From Bacillota bacterium (GTDB lineage Bacteria > Bacillota > Clostridia > DSM-8532): 64,000 nt of DNA. Location: contig JAEYOK010000002.1 in assembly GCA_023411795.1 (NCBI GenBank), positions 1-64,000 on the forward strand, written 5' to 3'. Of the stretch, positions 46,301-51,803 are shown in pieces; the stretch's first letter is position 1; the number at the start of each line of letters is the position of its first letter. The notes under the pieces were generated by a model. It made no database searches, was not told the DNA's origin, and worked only from the letters and a program-made list of their open reading frames with translations. Position numbers and translations under genes: made by a program.

Positions 46301-46648
46301 TCCAAGATTATATGCCATTTCAAGCAGAATTTTGCAGTCTTCAAAAGAGTCATAATTTGCATGAATTGCTTTATTGCGTGTCATTCTAATAGAATAAAGA
46401 ATATCATCAATATCTTTTGGAAGTAATCCATTTTGCTTTAAGAGTTTTATTCGATTTGCATGAGTATTATCATAAGATGGCGGATCAATATTATCTAATT
46501 TCAACATGATATTTACAATGGTCTCGCCAAATAGTCCCAGTTTTATCAAGCATGAATTTGTGTCTTTATATAAATAATCTTCTGATGCGCTTCCGACTTG
46601 TGATAAAACAGGAAAGGCTTTTTTTAAAAATTCAAAATTCGATTTCAT
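43388..46648 (-). CDS. hsdR: Type I restriction enzyme, endonuclease/translocase subunit
   Basis: 1086 residues. The N-terminal ~140 residues are a DUF4145/HEPN-like domain including RNKAIH (Rx4H). Then comes a PD-(D/E)XK nuclease (YADYALFVGLQLVGIVEAKRK, catalytic EAK) and a DEAD-box SF2 motor: Walker A MATGTGKTRTI (about residue 405), VVDEAHRG, LTATPALHT, and a helicase C lobe ending MMGRATRLCPDIG. It translocates DNA and cuts at distance from unmethylated sites. All motifs appear intact. The start at 46648 follows AGGAGG. It is the first gene of the R-M-S operon. Confidence 0.95.
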   Translation of the reverse strand: MKSNFEFLKKAFPVLSQVGSASEDYLYKDTNSCLIKLGLFGETIVNIMLKLDNIDPPSYDNTHANRIKLLKQNGLLPKDIDDILYSIRMTRNKAIHANYDSFEDCKILLEMAYNLGVWFFRTYGDWGYTPKGFVLPENTTNRFNYEALLQEKEELIKKLADQLDKMNGSQNITVEERAKKANTAADQINLSEKETRYLIDEQLRKVGWEADTVNLRYSKGTRPQKGRNIAIAEWPTDSNIGDRGYADYALFVGLQLVGIVEAKRKYTDIPSVIDYQCKDYAKGVKEEHAIYQVSTWNGYKAPFLFATNGRKYLRQLETKSGIWVLDARQSSNIPKALQGWMSPNGIIELLEKDIKKANKSLKDMPYDLLRDKDGLNLRDYQIEAIEAAENAIINGKQRVLLSMATGTGKTRTILGMIYRLIKTDRFKRILFLVDRTALGEQAQDVFKEVKIEELMTLDEIYNIKNLEEKEIDKETKIHVATVQSLVKRILYNEDETMPSVTDYDLIVVDEAHRGYILDKEMGEDELVYRNQDDYISKYRTVIEYFDSTKIALTATPALHTSEIFGKPVFNYSYRKAVIEGYLVDHDAPHNIVTKLSKEGINYKKGETVAIYDPVTGEITNSDELEDELKFDVEKFNRQVITENFNRTVLEEIAKDLNPDGEGKTLIYAVDDNHADLIVKVLKEIYEPYGVDNDAIMKITGSVGGGNKKKILAAIKKFKNEKYPNIVVTVDLLTTGIDVPEITTLVFMRRVKSRILFEQMMGRATRLCPDIGKTHFEIYDPVGVYESLEDVNTMKPVVANPNTTFEELIHGLETLPTEAQIQNQIDLIIAKMQRKKRKLSEKSISHFIDLSGGHNPTQFIEKIKSMSVSEAKELLIRNRKLFEMLNEGGMNPGRAVVISDKEDELISHTRGYGNGLKPEDYLDEFKAFVTNNINNIAALKVVCTRPKELTRESLKSLKLELDRQGFTEKQLNTAWKELKNQDIAADIISFIRREAIGSVLLSHEQRIMNAVQKLKSKHSFSKMELDWLNRIETYLLHETVLDKEAFDSGAFKNYGGFERINKIFKNQLENVIAELNEYLYDDGGKTA

Positions 46649-46719
46649 TTTACAGCCTCCTATTCGTTTATGTATTCAACAATATATCACATTTTAAATG
46701 TCTATATTTTGTAAATGCC

Positions 46720-47529
46720 TTATTGACTTATATCTTCTTGTTCTTCTACGGATTGCTCGGCTATTCCTTCTGCAATGATGACGTCAGCTACTGTACTTGC
46801 TTCTGCTAAGTCCTCTGGTGACATTGCGGCATACTTAGATAATTCTTTCTGTAACTTCTTCGCCATAGGAAGGTAAGTTACAATCGAAAGGCCTCCTGAA
46901 AGAATCCCACTTACTACAGGTATAGACTTACTTATTGCTTTTCCAAATGTGTCTTTTGTAAGTTTCACACCTATCCAAGCTAAAATCTTTTTTGAAATAT
47001 TGTAAATAGCGTATTTTGTAAGAGGCTTTGCTGCTACCTTCGCACCGATTTTTGCTGCGTTTGCAGCAGCAAGCTTAGCTAAAGCCGCGCTTGCCGCACT
47101 CACGCCAAACATCGTACCGAGATAAAGCATTAGAACGTTTTGTGTGGCGTCGGTTAACTCTATTTCTTTTGAGCCGTATACATAAGCCAACTTTTGGGCA
47201 ATACGAAAAACATGGGCATAAAATTGTACCAAGTCTGTCGGTACAGTTCCCATCATGGCAAGTCCGCCCGGGATACCAGCAGCGGTTGATAATATCGTTA
47301 CCTTAGATGTTTCCAGTGCTATCGAACCTTTTGCAATACTATCAAGAATATTTGTGGATATCCTTGCATTAACCGTCCCGTTTGCTAGTGCATCAGCAAG
47401 TTGTGACGAACTAATTTTGTTTTTAAGTTCTTTCGTTAAGAATTCCTCGCGATTAATCTTACAGTATGGTAATTGACAAGCACTAATGAAAATTTTCTCA
47501 ACACCCAACACCGCGACATCTTTAGCCAT
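46720..47529 (-). CDS. EcsC-like membrane-associated protein
   Basis: 269 residues. The middle part (AAGIPGGLAMMGTVPTDLVQFYAHVFRIAQKLAYVYG, cut: IPGGLAMMGTVPTDLVQFY) has the glycine/proline-rich pattern of the EcsC family, with several amphipathic or hydrophobic helices and Ala-rich stretches (AAKLGAKVA-like). The C-terminal tail is acidic. Function of this family is poorly known. The start at 47529 has AAGGAGAAG upstream. It precedes hsdR by 71 bp on the same strand and may be co-transcribed with the restriction operon. Confidence 0.55.
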   Translation of the reverse strand: MAKDVAVLGVEKIFISACQLPYCKINREEFLTKELKNKISSSQLADALANGTVNARISTNILDSIAKGSIALETSKVTILSTAAGIPGGLAMMGTVPTDLVQFYAHVFRIAQKLAYVYGSKEIELTDATQNVLMLYLGTMFGVSAASAALAKLAAANAAKIGAKVAAKPLTKYAIYNISKKILAWIGVKLTKDTFGKAISKSIPVVSGILSGGLSIVTYLPMAKKLQKELSKYAAMSPEDLAEASTVADVIIAEGIAEQSVEEQEDISQ

Positions 47530-47747
47530 AATTCTTCTCCTTTAAATTATTTTTGTTAGCTTCCTGAGTTGCGAGTTTAAGAATTGTAAAGATATGTATT
47601 ACTATTAATAAAAATTATACCACCAAGTTTGTGAAATTACCTCAAAATTTAGTATTTAAAGTTCAATCAGTACACATTTGGTACATTTTTTGTATCCAGG
47701 CATAAAAATAACGGATTTCAGTTTTCTTAAATCCACTAATTTTGCTG

Positions 47748-47787
47748 GTCGAGGTGAAGAGACTCGAACTCCCGACATCTTGGTCAC
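47748..47787 (-). pseudogene. tRNA 3' half inside the island
   Basis: Minus strand: CAAGA, TGTC variable loop, GGGAG-TTCGAGT-CTCTT T arm, then CACCTCG-A-CCA acceptor strand. The 5' half is absent. The bases before (TTTGTGA) would put GTG in the anticodon position, suggesting tRNA-His, but this is uncertain. It looks like the attachment half-site of another element. The surrounding 47530-48003 has no gene apart from tandem TTAACATAG repeats at 47930-47948. Confidence 0.6.
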
Positions 47788-47929
47788 AAATTATGCGTAA
47801 AGCATATTTCGTCTTCAAAATGAAAACCATGGACAAAAAATACCTCAACCATAATGTTTAAAAAACAGGTATTTACGCAGAATTAAGCTAATGCTTGGCC
47901 CTGTTATTCTTTTCACTATTTATCAAGGC

Positions 47930-47948
47930 TTAACATAGTTTAACATAG
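47930..47948. repeat. Tandem TTAACATAG repeat
   Basis: Two units with 10-bp period, matching the TTTAACAT pair near the island's left end (27719-27736). It lies about 45 bp before the -10 box of RNA copy B. Candidate excisionase or regulator site. Confidence 0.5.
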
Positions 47949-47991
47949 TTTTGACAAGAATCTACTTGCTTTTTGTCAATTAATAGGGTAA

Positions 47992-47997
47992 TATAAT
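47992..47997 (+). promoter_or_regulatory. -10 box before RNA copy B
   Basis: Consensus TATAAT six bases before the conserved TTAGCT. No good -35 lies at 17 bases; TTGCTT (20 bases) is the nearest, so an activator may be needed. Confidence 0.5.
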
Positions 47998-48003
47998 CTT
48001 AAG

Positions 48004-48088
48004 TTAGCTCGGGCATCCGAGTGAGTACCATTCTCCATATTAGGAGAAATAAGTCTAAAGAGTAAACACCAATAATTGGTGTTTTTTT
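48004..48088 (+). ncRNA. Candidate structured RNA, copy B, with terminator
   Basis: TTAG (48004-48007), hairpin CTCGG-GCAT-CCGAG (48008-48021), TGAGTACC (48022-48029), hairpin TCTCC-ATATTA-GGAGA (48032-48047), AAGTCTAAA (48051-48059). Compared with copy A, the first stem is replaced by a different paired sequence, while the linker, second stem and tail are kept. A strong terminator follows: AACACCAAT pairs with ATTGGTGTT (48065-48083), then a run of T. It lies 190 bp upstream of the excisionase gene. Confidence 0.6.
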
Positions 48089-48112
48089 ATACTCAAAAGC
48101 AAAAATATAACT

Positions 48113-48154
48113 GGCACAATAAATCTCAGATTGAGCGTTATTGTGTCTTTTTTT
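48113..48154 (+). terminator. Second terminator downstream of RNA copy B
   Basis: GGCACAATAA (48113-48122) pairs with TTATTGTGTC (48138-48147), followed by TTTTTTT. A third, GC-richer hairpin ACCTCC-GCGTT-GGGGGT with TCTTTT follows at 48209-48231, so transcripts towards the integrase must pass up to three stops. Confidence 0.75.
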
Positions 48155-48280
48155 ATCTAAATTTTACAATGCAGAAAAGTGAATGATTGATAGTTAAAAA
48201 CTATATACCTCCGCGTTGGGGGTCTTTTCTACTTATTATCATTACTTATACCTATTTCAATTTTTTACAGGAGGTTAATT

Positions 48281-48490
48281 ATGGTCAGGATTAGAACGAT
48301 TGACGAGCTAGCCAATTATTACCGATCTATGGATCCAAATACATCAATAACACGACACTGGATCCGGCAATTAGTATTATCAAACCAAATTTCTTATCAC
48401 AGAGCAGGAAACAAGTATCTTATCAATTTAGACGCTTTTGAACAATTCTTGAGTTTACCCGTAGAGGGAACACATAATTCAACAATTTGA
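48281..48490 (+). CDS. xis: Excisionase-like helix-turn-helix protein
   Basis: 69 residues with a MerR/excisionase-type winged HTH: SITRHWIRQLVLSNQISYHR followed by AGNKYLINLDAFEQFL. Such proteins bend attachment-site DNA and favour excision by the partner integrase. The ATG is preceded by AGGAGG (about 48269). It lies 102 bp before the integrase gene. Position, size and fold all fit a recombination directionality factor; an alternative is a small transcription regulator. Confidence 0.75.
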   Translation: MVRIRTIDELANYYRSMDPNTSITRHWIRQLVLSNQISYHRAGNKYLINLDAFEQFLSLPVEGTHNSTI

Positions 48491-48531
48491 TTCCTAATTA
48501 AAATTCAATTTTAATTGAGGAGGAGTTATAT

Positions 48532-48600
48532 ATGTCTCCAAGAAAAGTTATAGCTGCAGTTAATTCTTGTGCAATTAAGGAGTTGATTTATAATGGCTAA
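48532..48600 (+). CDS. 22-codon ORF coupled to the integrase
   Basis: ATG at 48532 follows a strong GAGGAGGAG site. The 22-residue peptide begins MSPRKVIAAVNSC and ends at TAA 48598-48600, overlapping the integrase start codon (48593) by 8 bp. The integrase's own ribosome site (AAGGAG) lies inside this ORF. Ribosomes translating it would therefore load or block the integrase start. It is best read as a coupling or leader ORF. Confidence 0.5.
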   Translation: MSPRKVIAAVNSCAIKELIYNG

Positions 48601-50047
48601 CATTGAAAAACGCGGAGAAGGCAGATACCGTATCACGGTATCTGCTGGATATGACATTAATGGGCAAAAGATACGTAAACATAAAACGGTTACCCTTGAT
48701 GGCAAACTGCCACTGAAGCTTCAAGAAAAAGAGCTTCAAAAACTCGCAGCAGAATTTGAACGGCAAGTTGAAACAGGCCAATATCTTGATGGTGGGAAGG
48801 TAACATTTAAAGAGTTTACAGATATTTGGCTTAGGGATTATGCGACCACTCAGCTACAACCTAAAACTCTTTTCAACTATAAAGATATGCTTATGAGTCG
48901 AATACTACCTGAGCTAGGTCATTTGCAGCTTAGAAAGATTCAGCCCGTCCATTTGATAGAATTCTATAATAAGATTTCCGAATCCGGAATCAGAAGGGAT
49001 AAGAAATACATTGCTAAACAAGAGCTAATCGAAAAAATCAATGTATTAGGAAAACGCAAAGGCATCAATGAGTTCTCCAATGCATCTGGAATATCTGTTA
49101 ATACAGTATCAAATATTTGTCACGGAAAAAAAGTGCAATGGAGAACCGTTGAAAAAACATCAACTTTTTTTGGAATCAATGCTCGGAAGCTATTTACCAT
49201 GGTTGAAAAAGATATGAAATTATCAAGTAACTCAATATTACACTATCACCAATTAATCAGCTCAATTCTTACTTCCGCTGTCCAGTGGCAGGCAATATTG
49301 AGTAATCCATCAGAACGTGTAAAACCCCCAAAAGTTCGTAGAAGAGAAGCTGCCTACTATAATGAAGATCAAGTTGAACATATGCTTGATCTACTGGAAA
49401 AAGAAGATATTCGTTTGAAAACAGCAATTTACTTAGTTGTCTTCGTAGGCCTAAGACTAGGGGAATTATCAGGTCTAGAATGGAAGGACCTAGACTTTAA
49501 GAACAATCTGATTAAAATTGAGAGAGCTAGCCAGTACCTAAGCGATAAGCAAAAAGCACCTGATGAACGAATAAATACCAAGGATCCAAAAACAGACTCC
49601 GGAAAACGAAATATAAGTATATCTCCTATAGTAGCCACCGTTTTAAATCAGTACAAAGCCTGGCAGAACAAAGAACGGTTAAAGCTCGGTGATAAGTGGC
49701 AACGCAAAGATAAGGACAAATATGGAGAAGATTATGATTGTGATCGAATCTTCATTAAGTGGGATGGATCACCCATATTCCCTGAAACGCCATCAAAGTG
49801 GTTCGCAAAGTTCAGAGAAAAATATAATTTACCGAAATTGAGTTTCCATGGGCTTAGACATACTAACGCATCACTTCTGATATCTCAAGGAACTGACATT
49901 ACCACCGTCGGAAAGAGACTAGGCCATTCATCTTCAGATGTCACCATGCGTACCTATGCCCACGCTTTGAAGCGCCCGGATAAAGAGGCAGCCGAAAAAC
50001 TGGAGAATCTTTTCAATAAAAAGACTAATAAATCCAAGCAGGCGTAG
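48593..50047 (+). CDS. int: Site-specific tyrosine integrase of the island
   Basis: 484 residues. An AP2-like arm-binding domain (about 8-60, GRYRITVSAGYDINGQ) is followed by a core-binding domain (70-135) and a catalytic domain (255-470) with R288 (VGLRLGEL), K333, H419/R422 (FHGLRHTN), H445 (LGHSSSD) and Tyr455 (RTYAHAL). About 140-205 is an extra segment resembling an XRE-type HTH (GISVNTVSNICHGKKV), which explains its size above the usual ~390. The C-terminus lies 150 bp from attR in tRNA-Arg. It very probably integrates and excises the whole island. Confidence 0.95.
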   Translation: MANIEKRGEGRYRITVSAGYDINGQKIRKHKTVTLDGKLPLKLQEKELQKLAAEFERQVETGQYLDGGKVTFKEFTDIWLRDYATTQLQPKTLFNYKDMLMSRILPELGHLQLRKIQPVHLIEFYNKISESGIRRDKKYIAKQELIEKINVLGKRKGINEFSNASGISVNTVSNICHGKKVQWRTVEKTSTFFGINARKLFTMVEKDMKLSSNSILHYHQLISSILTSAVQWQAILSNPSERVKPPKVRRREAAYYNEDQVEHMLDLLEKEDIRLKTAIYLVVFVGLRLGELSGLEWKDLDFKNNLIKIERASQYLSDKQKAPDERINTKDPKTDSGKRNISISPIVATVLNQYKAWQNKERLKLGDKWQRKDKDKYGEDYDCDRIFIKWDGSPIFPETPSKWFAKFREKYNLPKLSFHGLRHTNASLLISQGTDITTVGKRLGHSSSDVTMRTYAHALKRPDKEAAEKLENLFNKKTNKSKQA

Positions 50048-50092
50048 CAACCTGCTATTTTTTTCATATGCATCGATCCAACATAAGATTCA

Positions 50093-50120
50093 TCCGTAGT
50101 CCCCAAATAGTCCCCAAAAT
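50093..50120. repeat. Right arm-type repeat pair (AGTCCCCAAA x2)
   Basis: 28 bp identical to 27763-27790, same orientation. It lies between the integrase stop codon and attR, 77 bp from the latter. Confidence 0.75.
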
Positions 50121-50161
50121 GACTTAAAACACAAATTTTTATATATGTCCAAGAATGCAAA

Positions 50162-50192
50162 AACCCCTGATTAACTTTAGTAATCAGGGGTT
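50162..50192 (-). terminator. Terminator downstream of tRNA-Arg, supplied by the island
   Basis: AACCCCTGATTA (50162-50173) pairs with TAATCAGGGGTT (50181-50192). On the minus strand a T-run follows. Its position means the element brought in a replacement terminator for the tRNA gene. Confidence 0.75.
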
Positions 50193-50196
50193 TTCC

Positions 50197-50242
50197 TTGG
50201 CGCGCCCAGCAGAGATCGAATCCACAACCTTCTGGTCCGTAG
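50197..50242 (-). repeat. Island attachment site attR (within tRNA-Arg)
   Basis: 46-bp perfect copy of 27605-27650, forming the 3' half of the functional tRNA-Arg gene. Confidence 0.93.
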
Positions 50243-50274
50243 CCAGACGCTCTATCCAGTTGAGCTATGGGCGC
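50198..50274 (-). tRNA. tRNA-Arg (anticodon ACG)
   Basis: 77 nt with encoded CCA. Acceptor GCGCCCA pairs with TGGGCGC. The D arm is TAGCTCAACTGGATAGAG. Anticodon stem TCTGG/CCAGA encloses CTACGGA, giving anticodon ACG. The 3' half is contributed by the integrated island and the 5' half by the chromosome. Confidence 0.96.
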
Positions 50275-50394
50275 ATATTTGCACCTTATTAAAAAGGCGC
50301 ATAAAATATGATAATACAAACATACACAAAAAGCAATAGTTTATTTTATACAAAAGCTTCTTAGCAGGCTTAACAAGTAAATTAAAAGCTAATC

Positions 50395-51336
50395 TCAAAA
50401 CATATCCCGTTTATAAAGTATATAGGACACAATCAAAGACAAAATTGCCGAGCCTATGAGCACGTAGAGCCACATAAAGGGATTTCCCTGTGCAGGTAGC
50501 GGGAAATTCTGCCCAAAAAAGCTATATATCATGTTGGGAATAGCCATAACAATAGTCATAGCGGCAAGGAATTTCATAACTCCGTTTTGGTTATTTGAAA
50601 TTATTGATGCAAAGGTATCCATGGTTCCGCTTAGAATGGAACTATAAATACTGGCCATTTCAATAGCCTGTTTATTCTCAATAATTGTGTCTTCAAGAAT
50701 GTCTGCATCCTCTTCGTACATCTTAATATATTTGCCTCTTAACAGTCTCTCCAAAACCGTTTCATTCGATTTTAAAGAAGTATTGAAGTATACTAAGCTC
50801 TTGCTTAAGTCCAATAGCTTATAAAGCTCTTTATTACGCATGGACTTATGAAGAGAATTTTCTATAAATTCACTCTTTCTATCTATGTGTTTCAAATATT
50901 TTAAGTAATCGGTTGAAACGTGATAAAGAATTTGCAAAATAAATCGAGTTTTTTTATAAGTATAAAGGTCTCTTATCTGACCATTTCTAAACCTTTCAAG
51001 AACAGATGACTGCTTACCGCTGATGGTAATAATATAGTCATCGCGAACCAAAAGAAGCCCCATTGGAACTGTCTCAAACTTAATCGATTTATCGTCCTCA
51101 TAAACATATGGTATGTCAACGATGATAAGGGTCTGATCCTCATCCACATCAATACGAGGTTTTTCCTCATCGTCAAGAGCATCTCTTAAGAAATCTCGTT
51201 CAACCTCAATATTTTTAACCACCAAATCAATTTCTTCCTCAGTGGGAGCTACAAGATTAATCCAGCAGCCCTTTTCCATAAAATCCAGACTAACGAGCTC
51301 ATGTCCGCTTGCCTGTGTCTTATAGATTTCCAACAT
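50395..51336 (-). CDS. corA: CorA-family magnesium transporter with a GQN motif
   Basis: 313 residues. A large N-terminal cytoplasmic domain with a long helix is followed by two C-terminal TM helices (about 253-272 and 287-308). The loop between them reads FFGQNFPLPAQG, so the family's GMN signature is GQN here. The protein forms a pentameric divalent-cation channel; the altered selectivity motif leaves the exact ion open, but the upstream M-box argues for Mg2+. The start at 51336 has GAAGGTG upstream; a GTG at 51345 lies inside that ribosome site. Confidence 0.88.
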   Translation of the reverse strand: MLEIYKTQASGHELVSLDFMEKGCWINLVAPTEEEIDLVVKNIEVERDFLRDALDDEEKPRIDVDEDQTLIIVDIPYVYEDDKSIKFETVPMGLLLVRDDYIITISGKQSSVLERFRNGQIRDLYTYKKTRFILQILYHVSTDYLKYLKHIDRKSEFIENSLHKSMRNKELYKLLDLSKSLVYFNTSLKSNETVLERLLRGKYIKMYEEDADILEDTIIENKQAIEMASIYSSILSGTMDTFASIISNNQNGVMKFLAAMTIVMAIPNMIYSFFGQNFPLPAQGNPFMWLYVLIGSAILSLIVSYILYKRDMF

Positions 51337-51422
51337 GGGAATCACCTTCTTTCTATATAATCACCTCTCATAAAATATGCCCAAAAAGGCTGAAGAACAG
51401 AAATTCAACATTTCAAGGATTC

Positions 51423-51445
51423 AAAAAAAGCCCGCCGGAGCGGAC
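51423..51445 (-). terminator. Riboswitch-controlled terminator before corA
   Basis: Minus strand GTCCGC-TCCG-GCGGGC followed by TTTTTTT, placed between the M-box and the corA start: the usual expression platform. Confidence 0.82.
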
Positions 51446-51473
51446 AAAATCATCATATAGCAATCACACCCCT

Positions 51474-51622
51474 GTCATTGAGCTTTGGCACTATACGGCT
51501 TAGGTTATCACCAGCTACATTAAACAAAACCTTAATCCGGCAATGTCTGTTCACCCATTGGCGTCTCTCGACGTTTCCGGGCAGCAGCGTTTTTCCGTAT
51601 AGGAGCCTCACCTAATAGAGAA
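51474..51622 (-). promoter_or_regulatory. M-box (ykoK) magnesium riboswitch
   Basis: The minus strand contains the conserved M-box blocks in order: TTAGGTGAGGCTCCTATAC, GCTGCTGCCCGGAAACGTC, AGACGCCAATGGGTGAACAG, TTGCCGGATTAAGGTTTTGT, and GATAACCTAAGCCGTATAGT. In Firmicutes this element folds on Mg2+ and terminates transcription of Mg2+ transporters. It lies about 140 bp upstream of corA with a terminator between. Confidence 0.95.
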
Positions 51623-51803
51623 TTAAATTTTTAAATCACCTCAATTATAGACATTATTGACCATAACGTCAACTGGGAAAAAATAAAAGAATCAAAAAGA
51701 AGAATATGTATTATGTTCTTACATTTTATATTTTTGTTTATAAATTTGTATTTTAATGATATGATATTTAAAACACTAAATAATTTCTAATGGAAGTGTG
51801 TAT

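Larger units (their letters stand above)
27605..50242. mobile_element. 22.6-kb genomic island in tRNA-Arg, defence-rich
   Basis: Bounded by perfect 46-bp direct repeats that are the 3' half of tRNA-Arg. A tyrosine integrase, a small excisionase-like gene and arm-type repeats lie at the right end next to the intact tRNA. The interior is AT-rich and carries restriction, nuclease and ATPase genes plus a second recombinase operon. There are no relaxase, coupling-protein, conjugation or capsid genes, so it is an integrative element that would need help to transfer, or a decayed one. Because both att sites and the integrase are intact, excision looks possible. Confidence 0.9.

Noticed and set aside
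27605..50242. Prophage
   Set aside because: No capsid, portal, terminase, tail or lysis genes; cargo is restriction/nuclease/ATPase genes.
49429..50319. Minus-strand ORFs over the integrase 3' end and tRNA-Arg
   Set aside because: They overlap the integrase catalytic domain, the arm repeats and the tRNA; no ribosome sites.
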